Below the pieces are notes generated by a model that saw nothing but the letters and a program-made list of their open reading frames with translations, made no database searches and had not been told where the DNA came from. The position numbers were made by a program, and so were the translations under genes. From Deinococcus indicus (GTDB lineage Bacteria; Deinococcota; Deinococci; Deinococcales; Deinococcaceae), in NCBI RefSeq assembly GCF_002198095.1, contig NZ_NHMK01000028.1, forward strand, positions 1-20,000: 20,000 bases of DNA, given 5' to 3'. Shown one piece after another: positions 7,030 to 15,124 of this stretch (positions are counted from its first letter, which is position 1; the number at the start of each line of letters is the position of its first letter).

Positions 7030-8088
7030 GTGAAAGCCATCATTCCCGCTGCCGGTCTGGGTACGCGTCTCCGTCCTCTCACGTACACGCGGCCCAAGCC
7101 GGTTCTGCGGGTGGCGGGTAAACCCATCATCGTGCATGCCATCGAAACCCTGCAGGCGGCCGGCATCACCGAGATCGGGGTGGTCGTTTCGGAAATCACG
7201 CGGGTCGAGATTCAGCATGCGGTGGGGGGTGTGGAGGGCGTGCAGGTCACCCTCATCGATCAGCATGAGCAGCTGGGGCTGGGGCACGCGGTGCTCGTGG
7301 CGAGGGAATGGGTCGGTCAGGACGACTTCTGCGTGTACCTGGGTGACAACCTGTTCGAGTTCGGGGCGCGGCCGTTCGTGGACCGTTTCGCTGCCGAGCG
7401 TCCCGCCGCGCTGATCGCGCTGGTGGAGGTCGAGGACCCCACGGCCTTCGGCGTCGCGCAGCTGGACGGAACGCGCATCACGCGGCTGGTGGAGAAACCC
7501 AAGGTCCCGCCGAGCAACCTCGCGGTGGCGGGCCTGTACTGCTTCACCCCGCAGATCTTCGCGGTGCTGGACGGCATGCCTCCCTCCGCGCGGGGGGAGT
7601 ACGAGATCACGGACGGCATCCAGGCGCTGATCGAGGCGGACGCGGCGGTGCTGGGGCAGCCGGTGCAGGGCTGGTGGAAGGACACGGGCCGCCCGGCGGA
7701 CCTGCTGGACGCCAACCGCCTGCTGCTGGAGCGGGTGGTGCTGGACGTGCAGGGCACGGTAGAGGATTCGCGGATCACGGGCCGTGTGGTCATTCCGGCG
7801 TCGGCGCGGGTGACGCGCAGCAAGATCGTGGGGCCGGTGATGCTGGGCGAGGGCGTGGTGATCGAGGATGCGTACATCGGGCCGTTCACGAGCATCGGGC
7901 AGGGCAGCGTGGTGCGGGCGGCCGAGGTGGAGCACAGCGTGATCGACGCCGAGGCGAGGATCGAGCACATGAGTAAGCGCCTTCAGGACTGCCTGATCGG
8001 CGTGCGGGCGCAGGTCCGGGGTGGGCGGACGGTGCCGCGCACGCACAAACTGACCATCAGCGACGCCAGCGTCGTCGAACTCGCCTGA
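7030..8088 (+). CDS. rmlA: Long-form glucose-1-phosphate thymidylyltransferase (RmlA-like)
   Basis: A 352-residue nucleotidylyltransferase that should join a sugar-1-phosphate to dTTP (or another NTP), releasing pyrophosphate and dTDP-glucose. The N-terminal Rossmann-like domain has the signature [10 protein letters not shown] (9–18) with PKP (22–24), the metal-binding YLGDN (103–107), VEKPK (154–158), GEYEITD (189–195) and WWKDTGRP (215–222). Residues from about 240 onward form a hexapeptide-type left-handed β-helix ([19 protein letters not shown]), found in the long RmlA forms and absent from the ~290-residue enterobacterial type. The GTG start follows a candidate leaderless −10 box. The gene is G+C-rich, unlike the polysaccharide island to its left, but likely supplies it with activated sugar. 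Other rml genes are not in the window. Choice of nucleotide is uncertain. Confidence 0.88.
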   Translation: MKAIIPAAGLGTRLRPLTYTRPKPVLRVAGKPIIVHAIETLQAAGITEIGVVVSEITRVEIQHAVGGVEGVQVTLIDQHEQLGLGHAVLVAREWVGQDDFCVYLGDNLFEFGARPFVDRFAAERPAALIALVEVEDPTAFGVAQLDGTRITRLVEKPKVPPSNLAVAGLYCFTPQIFAVLDGMPPSARGEYEITDGIQALIEADAAVLGQPVQGWWKDTGRPADLLDANRLLLERVVLDVQGTVEDSRITGRVVIPASARVTRSKIVGPVMLGEGVVIEDAYIGPFTSIGQGSVVRAAEVEHSVIDAEARIEHMSKRLQDCLIGVRAQVRGGRTVPRTHKLTISDASVVELA

Positions 8089-8148
8089 CCCGCGCCGCGT
8101 GGGCGGGCGTTTGGGGGGGACGGCAGGGTTATGTCAGGAGCGGGGGAC

Positions 8149-8154
8149 TATCAT
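8149..8154 (+). promoter_or_regulatory. Candidate leaderless −10 box deciding the YceD start
   Basis: TATCAT ends 6 nt before the ATG at 8161. It overlaps the coding sequence implied by the longer ATG at 8131, so it argues that 8161 is the true start. TTATGT at 8129–8134 is too close to be a good −35. Confidence 0.6.
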
Positions 8155-8160
8155 GGGAGC

Positions 8161-8766
8161 ATGACGGATTCACCTCGTATTCACCTGGGTTCCCTGCTGC
8201 GCTCCTCGACCGAGGACGCGCACGCCGAAGGCAGCCTTGATCACCTCCAGTACGAGCAGGGGCGCACGCTGCACACGTTGCGGTTCGCGGGCCCCGCGCC
8301 GTTCGAGGTGGATGTCAACGCGCTGGGCAGCAACGAGATGTACCTGCAGGGCACGTTCGAGCCGGTGCTGGTCATGGAGTGCGCCCGTTGCCTGCGGGAC
8401 GTGGACGTGCCGCTGGAGATCTCGCTGGGCACCCTGATGCGCTACGACCCGTCGGCCGACGCGCCATACCTGGAGGAAGCCGAGACGGGCGAGGAGGTGC
8501 TGGTGTTCGGGGATCCGGACCTGGACCTCAGCGCGTACCTTGCGGAAACGACGCTGCTGAACGCGCCGCTGAGCGTGCTGCACGACGAGGCCTGCAGGGG
8601 GCTGTGTCAGGTGTGCGGGCATGACCTGAACGAGGGGCCATGCGAGCACATGGCGCAGGTGCCGGTCGAGGAGATCGACGATCAGCTGGGCACGCCGGAA
8701 GGGTCGCTACACGCCCGGCAGAACCCGTTCGCGGCGCTGGCCGACCTGAAACTGCCGGAGGAATGA
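8161..8766 (+). CDS. yceD: YceD/DUF177-family protein (linked to 23S rRNA accumulation)
   Basis: A 201-residue cytosolic protein of the YceD/DUF177 family, which in other bacteria affects 23S rRNA accumulation. It has the family's zinc-ribbon-like cysteines: CARC at 74–77 and [13 protein letters not shown] at 145–157, with a further CEH at 161. An acidic tract between them ([15 protein letters not shown]) is also usual. The start is set at ATG 8161 because TATCAT precedes it by 6 nt; an ATG at 8131 would add ten atypical residues. In many bacteria yceD sits before rpmF, but here the next gene is moaC, 1 bp after the stop, so the two form an operon without a functional link I can name. Confidence 0.85.
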   Translation: MTDSPRIHLGSLLRSSTEDAHAEGSLDHLQYEQGRTLHTLRFAGPAPFEVDVNALGSNEMYLQGTFEPVLVMECARCLRDVDVPLEISLGTLMRYDPSADAPYLEEAETGEEVLVFGDPDLDLSAYLAETTLLNAPLSVLHDEACRGLCQVCGHDLNEGPCEHMAQVPVEEIDDQLGTPEGSLHARQNPFAALADLKLPEE

Positions 8767-8767
8767 C

Positions 8768-9280
8768 GTGAGCCACGACACGCAGTCGGTGGATCCGGCG
8801 CCGGAACTGACGCACTTCCGGGATGGCCTGCCGCGCATGGTGGACGTGACCGGGAAGGCCGCCACGTCCCGCGAGGCGACGGCCGAGGCGTGGGTGCGGC
8901 TGCCCGCGCCCGCCCGCGCGGCGCTGGAGGCCGGCACGAATCCGAAGGGGGACCCGCTGGTCGTGGCGCGGCTGGCCGGGCTGGCGGGCAGTAAACGCAC
9001 GGCGGATCTGGTGACGCTGTGCCACCCGATTCCCGTGACGGGCGCGGACGTGCAGGTGACGCTGGAACCGGCGGGCGTGCGGGTGCTGGCGACCGTGCGG
9101 ACCACCGCGCCGACCGGGGTGGAGATGGAGGCGCTGACGGCCGTGACGGTCGCGGCGCTGAACGTGTACGACATGCTCAAGGCGGCCAGCAAGGCCATCG
9201 AGATCACCGACGTGCGGCTGCTGGCCAAGTCGGGCGGCAAGAGCGGCGACTACCAGGTCGGGTCCGACCAGCCGGACTGA
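8768..9280 (+). CDS. moaC: Cyclic pyranopterin monophosphate synthase MoaC
   Basis: A 170-residue MoaC, which converts the MoaA product 3',8-cyclo-7,8-dihydro-GTP to cyclic pyranopterin monophosphate in molybdenum cofactor synthesis. Family motifs are intact: [20 protein letters not shown] (22–41), [19 protein letters not shown] (60–78), the catalytic-site LCHPIP (84–89), [11 protein letters not shown] (116–126) and [13 protein letters not shown] (134–146). The Cys of the usual DMCK is Leu here. The start is GTG at 8768, 1 bp after the yceD stop, with GGAGGAA just upstream inside yceD. No other moa genes are in the window. The N-terminus is a little longer than in E. coli MoaC. Confidence 0.95.
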   Translation: MSHDTQSVDPAPELTHFRDGLPRMVDVTGKAATSREATAEAWVRLPAPARAALEAGTNPKGDPLVVARLAGLAGSKRTADLVTLCHPIPVTGADVQVTLEPAGVRVLATVRTTAPTGVEMEALTAVTVAALNVYDMLKAASKAIEITDVRLLAKSGGKSGDYQVGSDQPD

Positions 9281-9335
9281 CCGGGACGGGCGGCGGCCGG
9301 GAACCCGGTCCGGCTGTTCAACGTAGAGGGAGCGT

Positions 9336-10982
9336 ATGGGCGCAGAACGTCACAACCCGGAAGTCAGGTCGGCCGCGCCCGCGTGGCTGGACCTGCTTCA
9401 CCTGGAAGCCGACGGCGCGCTCAGCGAGGGGCAGCGGGCCACCCTGCGCGCCCTGGAAGCGCAGGAGGGCGAGGCGGTCCAGCGGCAGCGGCGGCGGCTC
9501 ACGGCCGGCGCGGCGGCCCTGACGGTCTCCCCTCCCCTGCCGCGCAGCGTCGCGGCGGACGTGGCGCGCGAGGTCGGTCTGGCGGCCCACCTCGGGGCCA
9601 CGCCTGCGCTGCCGTCGTCGGTGGCGGCGGCAGTGGCGGCCGACATCCGTCTGGCCGCGCAGCTGACGCCGGTGACGGCGCCCCGCAGCGTCGCGGCGCA
9701 GGTCGCGCGGGACGTGCAGCTGCACGCCGGGCTGGGGGTGTCGTTACCCCCGGCCGCCAGTGTCGCCGCGCCGGTGGCCGAGCGGGTGGCCTGGAACGCG
9801 CGGCTCCAGCCGGGACCGCTGCCCCGGCCGGGCGTGGCAGCCCTGGTGGCGGCGCGCGTCACGGCCGAGGCAGCCGGCGCGGCCGACGGAACCGACCCAC
9901 AGGCGGTCCGGCCGGCCGTGGCCCCGTTGCCGCCGCTGAACGCGGTGGGTGCGCCGCCCCGTCACAACCCGGCGCCCCTGATCCTGGTGGTGTCGCTGTT
10001 GCTGTCCCTGACGCTGCTGGGGGTCGTGACCGTCTGGCCGAACCTTGCGGCGGGGGCGGTGGTGATGCAGACGCTGCTGGCGCAGGTGTCGCCGGTTGCG
10101 GGTGCCGGGCTGGCGCTGCTGCTGGTCACGAGCGCGCTGGTCAGCGCGCGCCCCACGCCGGTCACGCAGCGGCTGGGGGCCGGGGCGTTCGCCCTGAGCG
10201 CCGCCCTGACCCTGCCGGCGCTGTACGGTCTGGCCGGCAACGGGGTCACCTTCGGGGACGTGCAGGTGGGTGGCCGAGTGAACGGCAACGTGATCACGGT
10301 GGGCGGGAACGTTCACCTGAACAGCGGCGCGGACGTGCGCGGCGAGGTCATCACGCTGCTGGGCGACGTGTACCGCGCGCCGGACGCGCAGGTGACCGGC
10401 CGGGTGAACGCGCTGCTGGGCCACGCGCCGGGCGACCGCGAGGCCCTGGCGACCGCCCCGCCGCGCGGTCTGGCGGCCGTGACCGCCTCGGCGTTCCGGC
10501 CCGTGCTGGGGTGGCTGGGCAGCGCCGCGTGGCCGCAGGTGTTCGTCACGCTGACCGGCGGGGCGCTGCTGCTGCTGTTCGTGTCGGGGCTGGCGCCGGT
10601 GCTGGCGCGGCGGCAGCGGCACGCACCGGTCCGGACGCTGGCACTGGGCATCCTGGCGCTCGCGGTGCTGCTCGGCCCGGCCGGTGGGCTGGCGCTGGCG
10701 GGCCTGCTGGGTCCGGCCCTGATCGCCCTGGCCCTGACGGCCGTGCTGCTCGCACTGGGCCTGAGCGTCAGCGCGTACGACGTGGGCCGCGCCGTGGCGC
10801 TGCGGGCGCGACTGCCGGTCCCGGACGCGGTCGGCGGCATGCTGGGCCTGTGCGCCGTGGCCGCCAGCCTGAGCGTCCCCCCGCTGGCCTTCGCGCTGGC
10901 CCTGGTGGGCGGCGCCTGGGGAGCCGGGACGCTGCTGCTGGCGCGCGGTCAGGCACCGGAAGAACTGCCTGACGCTGCCTGA
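9336..10982 (+). CDS. Polytopic membrane protein with five N-terminal repeats and a bactofilin-like β-repeat patch
   Basis: A 548-residue protein without a family name I can give. Residues 1–60 (WLDLLHLEADGALSEGQRATLRALE) resemble the start of anti-sigma zinc-finger domains but lack the Cys/His ligands. Residues 69–182 hold five tandem ~24-residue units of the type PxSVAAxVAxxVxLxAxL. After a Pro/Ala linker come hydrophobic segments at about 214–234, 239–269 and 281–300. A short β-repeat region follows (VTFGDVQVGGRVNGNVITVG, then NVHLNSGADVRGEVITLLGDV, about 304–361), resembling polymer-forming bactofilin-type domains. Four or five more helices run from about 402 to 536. GAGGGAG at 9326–9332 precedes the ATG by 3 nt. 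Its 55-bp gap from moaC allows cotranscription. A hairpin ends the unit. An envelope or scaffold role, or control of a sigma factor, is guesswork. Confidence 0.75.
   Translation: MGAERHNPEVRSAAPAWLDLLHLEADGALSEGQRATLRALEAQEGEAVQRQRRRLTAGAAALTVSPPLPRSVAADVAREVGLAAHLGATPALPSSVAAAVAADIRLAAQLTPVTAPRSVAAQVARDVQLHAGLGVSLPPAASVAAPVAERVAWNARLQPGPLPRPGVAALVAARVTAEAAGAADGTDPQAVRPAVAPLPPLNAVGAPPRHNPAPLILVVSLLLSLTLLGVVTVWPNLAAGAVVMQTLLAQVSPVAGAGLALLLVTSALVSARPTPVTQRLGAGAFALSAALTLPALYGLAGNGVTFGDVQVGGRVNGNVITVGGNVHLNSGADVRGEVITLLGDVYRAPDAQVTGRVNALLGHAPGDREALATAPPRGLAAVTASAFRPVLGWLGSAAWPQVFVTLTGGALLLLFVSGLAPVLARRQRHAPVRTLALGILALAVLLGPAGGLALAGLLGPALIALALTAVLLALGLSVSAYDVGRAVALRARLPVPDAVGGMLGLCAVAASLSVPPLAFALALVGGAWGAGTLLLARGQAPEELPDAA
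9540..9881 (+). repeat. Five tandem ~24-codon repeats inside the membrane-protein gene
   Basis: The units encode residues 69–92, 93–115, 116–140, 141–163 and 164–182. The shared core is SVAAxVAxxVxLxAxL, the last unit being the most diverged. The codons also repeat (GCAGCGTCGCGGC occurs twice), pointing to duplication rather than chance Ala richness. Confidence 0.75.
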
Positions 10983-10987
10983 TAGCG

Positions 10988-11019
10988 AGCACCGACCTGC
11001 GCTTCGGCGGGTCGGTGCT
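10988..11019. terminator. Bidirectional hairpin between convergent genes
   Basis: AGCACCGACC pairs with GGTCGGTGCT. Inside, CGC–TTCG–GCG adds three more pairs and a UUCG tetraloop, with a 2-nt bulge. It starts 5 bp after the membrane-protein stop and lies 30 bp past the ddrO stop, so it can serve both. Neither side has a strong T-run. Confidence 0.65.
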
Positions 11020-11049
11020 AGCTTGGGGCTGATCCGTTGGCACTGAACG

Positions 11050-11439
<390 letters not shown>

Positions 11440-11478
11440 TGTTCACCTCCTTGGCTGCGGCGTAGCCTCACGCTGCGT

Positions 11479-11495
11479 GCTGGACGTGGTCCAGC
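11479..11495. promoter_or_regulatory. 17-bp palindrome in the ddrO leader
   Basis: GCTGGAC-GTG-GTCCAGC is a perfect 7-3-7 inverted repeat within the ~130-nt ddrO leader, 40 bp from the start codon. It is G+C-rich and unlike the AT-rich RDRM. It could form an RNA hairpin near the translation start or bind a regulator. Function is unknown. Confidence 0.45.
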
Positions 11496-11577
11496 GGGAC
11501 AACGCGTGCCGCCTGGGGCGTCTTCCTCTGGTTCAGGCCTTGTTTGCCTGTGGGCAGAATGGGGCAGCCTTGGTTGG

Positions 11578-11606
11578 AGTGTAACACCAGGCGTCGGTAC
11601 GGTCAA
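11578..11606 (-). promoter_or_regulatory. Predicted σA promoter of ddrO
   Basis: On the minus strand, −35 TTGACC (11606–11601) and −10 TACACT (11583–11578) are 17 bp apart. Transcription should start near 11571, leaving a leader of about 130 nt. The 11440–11788 gap has no gene beyond these regulatory elements and the divergent leader. Confidence 0.7.
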
Positions 11607-11613
11607 TACAGAA
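11597..11613 (-). promoter_or_regulatory. Degenerate RDRM-like operator candidate over the ddrO −35
   Basis: The minus strand reads TTCTGTATTGACCGTAC. It is 17 bp, the length of an RDRM. Five of six bases in the left half fit the remembered TTATGT half-site, but only about three of six in the right half fit ACATAA. It overlaps the −35, where a repressor site would act. No better TTATG…CATAA match was found in the divergent region. Confidence 0.35.
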
Positions 11614-11629
11614 TACGCCGCGCGACTTC

Positions 11630-11659
11630 TTGCCCATCCCGATGCCGACCTGCTAGAAT
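11630..11659 (+). promoter_or_regulatory. Predicted σA promoter of the 83-residue gene
   Basis: TTGCCC (11630–11635) and TAGAAT (11654–11659) are 18 bp apart. The start would be near 11666, giving a leader of about 120 nt. It is back to back with the ddrO promoter; the two −35 boxes are only 23 bp apart, so a single bound regulator could affect both. Confidence 0.6.
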
Positions 11660-11788
11660 CTGCACAGATCGTAATCAGCCCAGAGATTCTTGGTCAGCAG
11701 AATCCCGCCTGCACCGCTCCCCGCGCCCACCCTGAACCTTCAGCCCCCACCGACCTCGCCGCCCCGCCGGGCGGGAAGGAGTGCCCCC

Positions 11789-12040
11789 ATGCGCTCACTG
11801 GACACCATCACCGAAAGCATCCGCCTCGGCCACGCCCACCCCACCACCCTGCTGAACGCCTTCATCGAACTGGAAAACGAGGGCGGACTGGTGGCCGTGC
11901 GCCGCATGGAACGCCAGCTGCAACTCGGCGTCCGGGCCATGCGCGAGCGCGGCCACCCGCACAGCGACCTCGCGCAGAAATGGCTGAACTCGGCCCGCGC
12001 GTACCTGATCACCCGCGCCGAGCGGCGACAGGCCAGCTGA
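11789..12040 (+). CDS. Small hypothetical protein divergent from ddrO
   Basis: An 83-residue protein I do not recognise. AAGGAG at 11776–11781 lies 7 nt before the ATG at 11789, which beats any upstream start; the longer open frame begins in proline-rich, non-coding-like sequence. The product is likely all-helical and soluble: SLDTITESIRLGHAHPTTLL, then NAFIELENEGGLVAVRRMER, QLQLGVRAMRERG, DLAQKWLNSARAYLITRAERR. It is basic at the C-terminus, has no Cys and has no membrane segment. It has its own promoter facing away from ddrO and a hairpin 26 bp downstream, so it is a single-gene unit. The position invites a test for a damage-response role, but nothing in the protein itself shows one. Confidence 0.7.
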   Translation: MRSLDTITESIRLGHAHPTTLLNAFIELENEGGLVAVRRMERQLQLGVRAMRERGHPHSDLAQKWLNSARAYLITRAERRQAS

Positions 12041-12065
12041 CCCACACCACACAGCGCACCACACG

Positions 12066-12098
12066 GAGGCCCCCGGCGTGAACATCACCGGGGGCCTC
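12066..12098. terminator. Hairpin between the small gene and the M32 peptidase gene
   Basis: GAGGCCCCCGG pairs with CCGGGGGCCTC around an 11-nt loop. It lies between convergent genes, 26 bp after one stop and 40 bp after the other. There is no clear T-run, so its efficiency is uncertain. Confidence 0.6.
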
Positions 12099-12137
12099 GC
12101 ATACAGATTCTGTTGTACCTTCCGCAACACCCTGCCG

Positions 12138-13688
12138 TCAGTCCAGGCGGTAGATCCCGCCGTACTTGCGGTGCAGGTACGCCACGTACGGGTCGGCGCC
12201 CAGGGGCTGCCCGGTGGCCTGCACGGTCAGTTCGGCGGGCGTCAGGCTGCGGCCGTGCTGGTGGACATGCTCGACCAGCCACTCGCGCAGCGGGCCGTAC
12301 TCGGCGCTCGCCACGCCCTGCGCGACGGCCGGGTCGCGCTGCGCGGCCTCCAGCAGCTGCACGCTCAGCAGGTTCCCCAGCGTGTACGTCGGGAAGTACC
12401 CGATCAGCCCGGCCGACCAGTGAATGTCCTGCAACACGCCGCGCGCGTCGTCGGGCGGGGTCAGGCCCAGGTACGCCTGCATCTTCGCGTTCCAGGCGTC
12501 CGGCAGGTCCCGCACGGCCAGCGTGCCTTCCAGCAGCGCGAGTTCCAGTTCGAAGCGCAGCATGACGTGGAAGTTGTACGTGACCTCGTCGGCCTCCACG
12601 CGGATCAGGCTGGGGTTCACGCGGTTCACGGCGCGGTACAGCGCCCCGGCGTCCAGGCCCTCGGTGACGGCGGGGGCGACCTCCTGAAGCTGAGGGAAGT
12701 ACCGTTCCCAGAACGGGAGGCTGCGGGCCAGCAGGTTCTCGAACATCCGCGACTGGCTCTCGTGCACGCCCAGGCTCGCCCCGGCCGACACGGGCGTGCG
12801 CGCCCAGCGTTCATGCACGCCCCGTTCGTACATGGCGTGCCCCGTCTCGTGCCAGGTGCCGAACAGGCAGGCGGGCCAGTACGGCTCCACGCGGGTCGTG
12901 ATGCGGATGTCGCTGCGGCTGAAGTTCGACTGGAACGGGTGCGCGCTCTCGTCCTGCCGCGCGAAGCTGCCCTGCAACCCGAACGCCTCGCCCGCCACGC
13001 GCCAAGCGAAGTCCTTCTGCGCCTGCGCGGGGAAAGGGCGGGTCAGCACGCCGTAATCGGCGGCGTCCCCGGCGGCGCGGATGCGGTCCAGCAGCGGCAG
13101 CGTGCGGTCGCGCAGGTCCGCGAACACCGCCTGCACCTGCGAGGCGCGCATGCCCGGCTCGTAGTCGTCGATCAGGGCGTCGTAGGGATGCTCGTCGAAG
13201 CCCATCAGGTCCGCCTGACGGCGCGCGAGGTCCATCATGCGTTCCAGGTGCGGCGCGAACGCCCCGAAGTCACTGTGGCGGCGGGCGTCGATCCAGGCGT
13301 GATGCGCCTCGTTCTGCGCGCGGGTCTGTTCCTCCACGAACGCGGTGGGCAGGCGGGTGGCCTTGGCGTGGTCGCGCCGGGCGACGCACACGACGGCTTC
13401 CTCGGTGGGGGTCTGTGGCTGCGCCTGGGCCAGCAGCCCGCCGGTTTCCGGGGCGGTGAACAGTTCGTGCGACAGGCCCGCCAGGGTCGCCAGCTGCTGC
13501 CCGCGCACCGGGGCGGCCTCCTCGGGCATGAACGTCTCCTGCTCCCAGGAAAGCAGGCTGGCGGCCGCCCTCAGGTCACTGACCTGCCCCAGGCGGCGGC
13601 CCAGGGCCTCCATGCTGGGGTGAACCGGCGTGGTCGGGGAAGCTGCCGGGGCCGTCGGTGCAGGTGCCGTCTGGTCAGGTGTGGTCAT
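12138..13688 (-). CDS. M32-family metallocarboxypeptidase (carboxypeptidase Taq-like)
   Basis: A 516-residue zinc-type carboxypeptidase, which removes C-terminal residues from peptides in the cytoplasm. All M32 landmarks are present in order: HPF (250–252), DIRITT (260–265), the metal-binding HETGH (280–284), HESQSR with the third ligand glutamate (309–314), IRVEADEVTY (362–371) and GVLQDIHW (417–424). Length suits the ~500-residue family. The start is set at ATG 13688, which has TACCCT 7 nt upstream. A longer frame to 13769 would run into folC and adds low-complexity residues. A start at the MEALGRRLGQVSDL methionine (13613) would remove a Pro/Ala/Thr-rich tail that relatives lack, so it is a fair alternative. 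folC ends 64 bp upstream. Confidence 0.93.
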   Translation of the reverse strand: MTTPDQTAPAPTAPAASPTTPVHPSMEALGRRLGQVSDLRAAASLLSWEQETFMPEEAAPVRGQQLATLAGLSHELFTAPETGGLLAQAQPQTPTEEAVVCVARRDHAKATRLPTAFVEEQTRAQNEAHHAWIDARRHSDFGAFAPHLERMMDLARRQADLMGFDEHPYDALIDDYEPGMRASQVQAVFADLRDRTLPLLDRIRAAGDAADYGVLTRPFPAQAQKDFAWRVAGEAFGLQGSFARQDESAHPFQSNFSRSDIRITTRVEPYWPACLFGTWHETGHAMYERGVHERWARTPVSAGASLGVHESQSRMFENLLARSLPFWERYFPQLQEVAPAVTEGLDAGALYRAVNRVNPSLIRVEADEVTYNFHVMLRFELELALLEGTLAVRDLPDAWNAKMQAYLGLTPPDDARGVLQDIHWSAGLIGYFPTYTLGNLLSVQLLEAAQRDPAVAQGVASAEYGPLREWLVEHVHQHGRSLTPAELTVQATGQPLGADPYVAYLHRKYGGIYRLD

Positions 13689-13695
13689 GCCTTCC

Positions 13696-13701
13696 AGGGT
13701 A
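13696..13701 (-). promoter_or_regulatory. Possible leaderless −10 box for the M32 peptidase gene
   Basis: TACCCT on the minus strand ends 7 nt before ATG 13688. It is the weakest of the TANNNT examples here. The intervening GGAAGGC could instead serve as a close ribosome-binding site. Confidence 0.35.
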
Positions 13702-13752
13702 ACGCCGCCCGGCCCACCCTGGCAGCCGACCGGGGGCCGGGGGTGGGCACCG

Positions 13753-15048
13753 TCACTGCCAGCGTTCACGATGCCCGGCCGCCTCGCCCAGCAGCAGGGG
13801 GCGCACCTCGCCCAGCAGGTAGAGGCTGCCGCACACCAGCGCCAGCGGCGCGGCGCGGTCGGCCAGGGCGCCCAGCGCCGCCGCCGGGGAATCCGTCACC
13901 GTGACCGGCACCCCCGCGAACAGCCCGGCCAGCGACGCCGGCTCGGCCGCCCGTGGGCTGAGGACCGCGCGGGTCAGGATCACCTCGGACACGCTGTCCC
14001 GCAGGGCCGACGCCACCGCACCGATGTCCTTGTCGCCGGCCGCGCCGAACACCAGCGGCAGCGGCCCGACCCCCAGGTCCCGCAGGCCAGCCGCCAGCGC
14101 CTGCGCGCCGTCCGGGTTGTGCGCGCCGTCCAGCAGCACCCGCCCCCCCCGCCACGGCAGGACTTCAAGCCGGCCTGGCCACTGCGCGGCCGCCACCCCG
14201 CGCGCCACGGTCTGGGCGGGCAGGTCCAGCCGCAGCGCCGCGAGGGCCGCCAGCGCCGCGTTGCGCGCCCCGTGTGCACCCAGCAGCGGCGTGTGCAGGG
14301 TCACGGGGCCGTCCGGGCCGCGCAGCGTCACCTGCGCGCCCTCCCAGCCCAGCAGGCGGACGCCGAGCAGATAGTCGTCCAGTCGCCACAGGTCTGCGCC
14401 GGTCGCGGCGAAGATGGCCTCCACGTCCCCGCCCACACCCACCACGGCCGGACGACCGTCCCGCAGAATCCCGGCCTTCTCCGCAGCGATGGCCTGCGGG
14501 GTGCTGCCCAGGAATTCCGTGTGGTCCAGTCCCACGTTCGTCACGACGCTCAGCACCGGGTCCAGCGCGTTCGTGGCGTCCAGGCGACCTCCCAGACCCA
14601 CCTCCATGACCGCCACCTGCACGCCCGACTCGGCGAACAGCAGCGCGCCCAACGCCGTCACGATCTCGAAGAACGACGCCCCGACCGCCTCGGCTTCCGG
14701 GCGCACGCGCGCCAGGGCCGCCGCCACCACCTCCTCGGGCAGTTCCTGGCCGTCCACCACGAACCGCTCGGTGAAGTGCGTCAGGTGCGGACTGGTGAAC
14801 AGACCGGCCCGCAGGCCCCCGGCGCGCAGCGTGGCGGCCAGCGTGGCCGCCGTGGACCCCTTACCGTTCGTGCCACCCACCAGCACCGTCCGGAACGACA
14901 CCTGCGGGTCCCCCAGCCGCGCCAGCAGCGCCTGCACCCGCCCCAGCCCCGGATGCACCCCGAACCGCTGCCGCGCGAACAGCCACTCCAGCGCCGCCTG
15001 CCACGCCTGCCCGCTCACGTCCGTCCTGCCGTCATGTCCTGCACTCAT
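13753..15048 (-). CDS. folC: Bifunctional folylpolyglutamate / dihydrofolate synthase
   Basis: A 431-residue Mur-ligase-family enzyme that uses ATP to add glutamate to dihydropteroate and to reduced folates. It has the P-loop GTNGKGST (59–66), TSPHL (85–89), MEVGLGGRLDATN (148–160), GLDH (173–176), the AEKAGI lysine (191; the carbamylated position in relatives) and the domain-joining LLDGAHNP (305–312). The ATG at 15048 is preferred because TATGCT lies 6 nt before it and the length then matches FolC. A longer frame to 15192 would overlap the pyrophosphatase gene and encode an Arg/Gly-rich tail. The codons are extremely G+C-rich, with a C8 run at 14143–14150. The 76-bp gap from the preceding gene suggests a separate start of transcription. 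Whether it has both activities or one is not decidable here. Confidence 0.94.
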   Translation of the reverse strand: MSAGHDGRTDVSGQAWQAALEWLFARQRFGVHPGLGRVQALLARLGDPQVSFRTVLVGGTNGKGSTAATLAATLRAGGLRAGLFTSPHLTHFTERFVVDGQELPEEVVAAALARVRPEAEAVGASFFEIVTALGALLFAESGVQVAVMEVGLGGRLDATNALDPVLSVVTNVGLDHTEFLGSTPQAIAAEKAGILRDGRPAVVGVGGDVEAIFAATGADLWRLDDYLLGVRLLGWEGAQVTLRGPDGPVTLHTPLLGAHGARNAALAALAALRLDLPAQTVARGVAAAQWPGRLEVLPWRGGRVLLDGAHNPDGAQALAAGLRDLGVGPLPLVFGAAGDKDIGAVASALRDSVSEVILTRAVLSPRAAEPASLAGLFAGVPVTVTDSPAAALGALADRAAPLALVCGSLYLLGEVRPLLLGEAAGHRERWQ

Positions 15049-15054
15049 CCGCCC

Positions 15055-15060
15055 AGCATA
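15055..15060 (-). promoter_or_regulatory. Candidate leaderless −10 box for folC
   Basis: TATGCT on the minus strand ends 6 nt before ATG 15048, and no Shine-Dalgarno sequence fits between. It supports the short start. The −35 is unclear. Confidence 0.55.
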
Positions 15061-15124
15061 GGCTCCACAACAGCGGCGGGGAGGGGGCCCACGGCCCACC
15101 TCCCCCACCCGCTGCCCCGCCCCG

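Noticed and set aside
6979..8046. A 355-codon leftward frame over the nucleotidylyltransferase gene
   Set aside because: It is His/Arg/Asp-rich with no motif, whereas the rightward frame has the full nucleotidylyltransferase signature.
8089..8130. G+C-rich inverted repeat after the nucleotidylyltransferase gene as a terminator
   Set aside because: Arms of about five bases with a large loop and only a short T stretch do not stand out from the local G+C-rich background.
8128..8145. TTATGTC before yceD as an RDRM
   Set aside because: Only the left half-site matches; the right half (GAGCGGGG) bears no likeness to ACATAA.
9383..10972. A 529-codon frame in +2 over the repeat/membrane protein gene
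   Set aside because: Its product is almost only Gly, Ala, Arg and Pro. The other frame has membrane helices, a ribosome site and ordered repeats.
12078..13904. A 608-codon rightward open frame over the M32 peptidase gene
   Set aside because: The opposite strand has every M32 motif in order. The rightward product is His/Arg/Gly-rich without family features, as expected of a shadow frame in high-G+C DNA.
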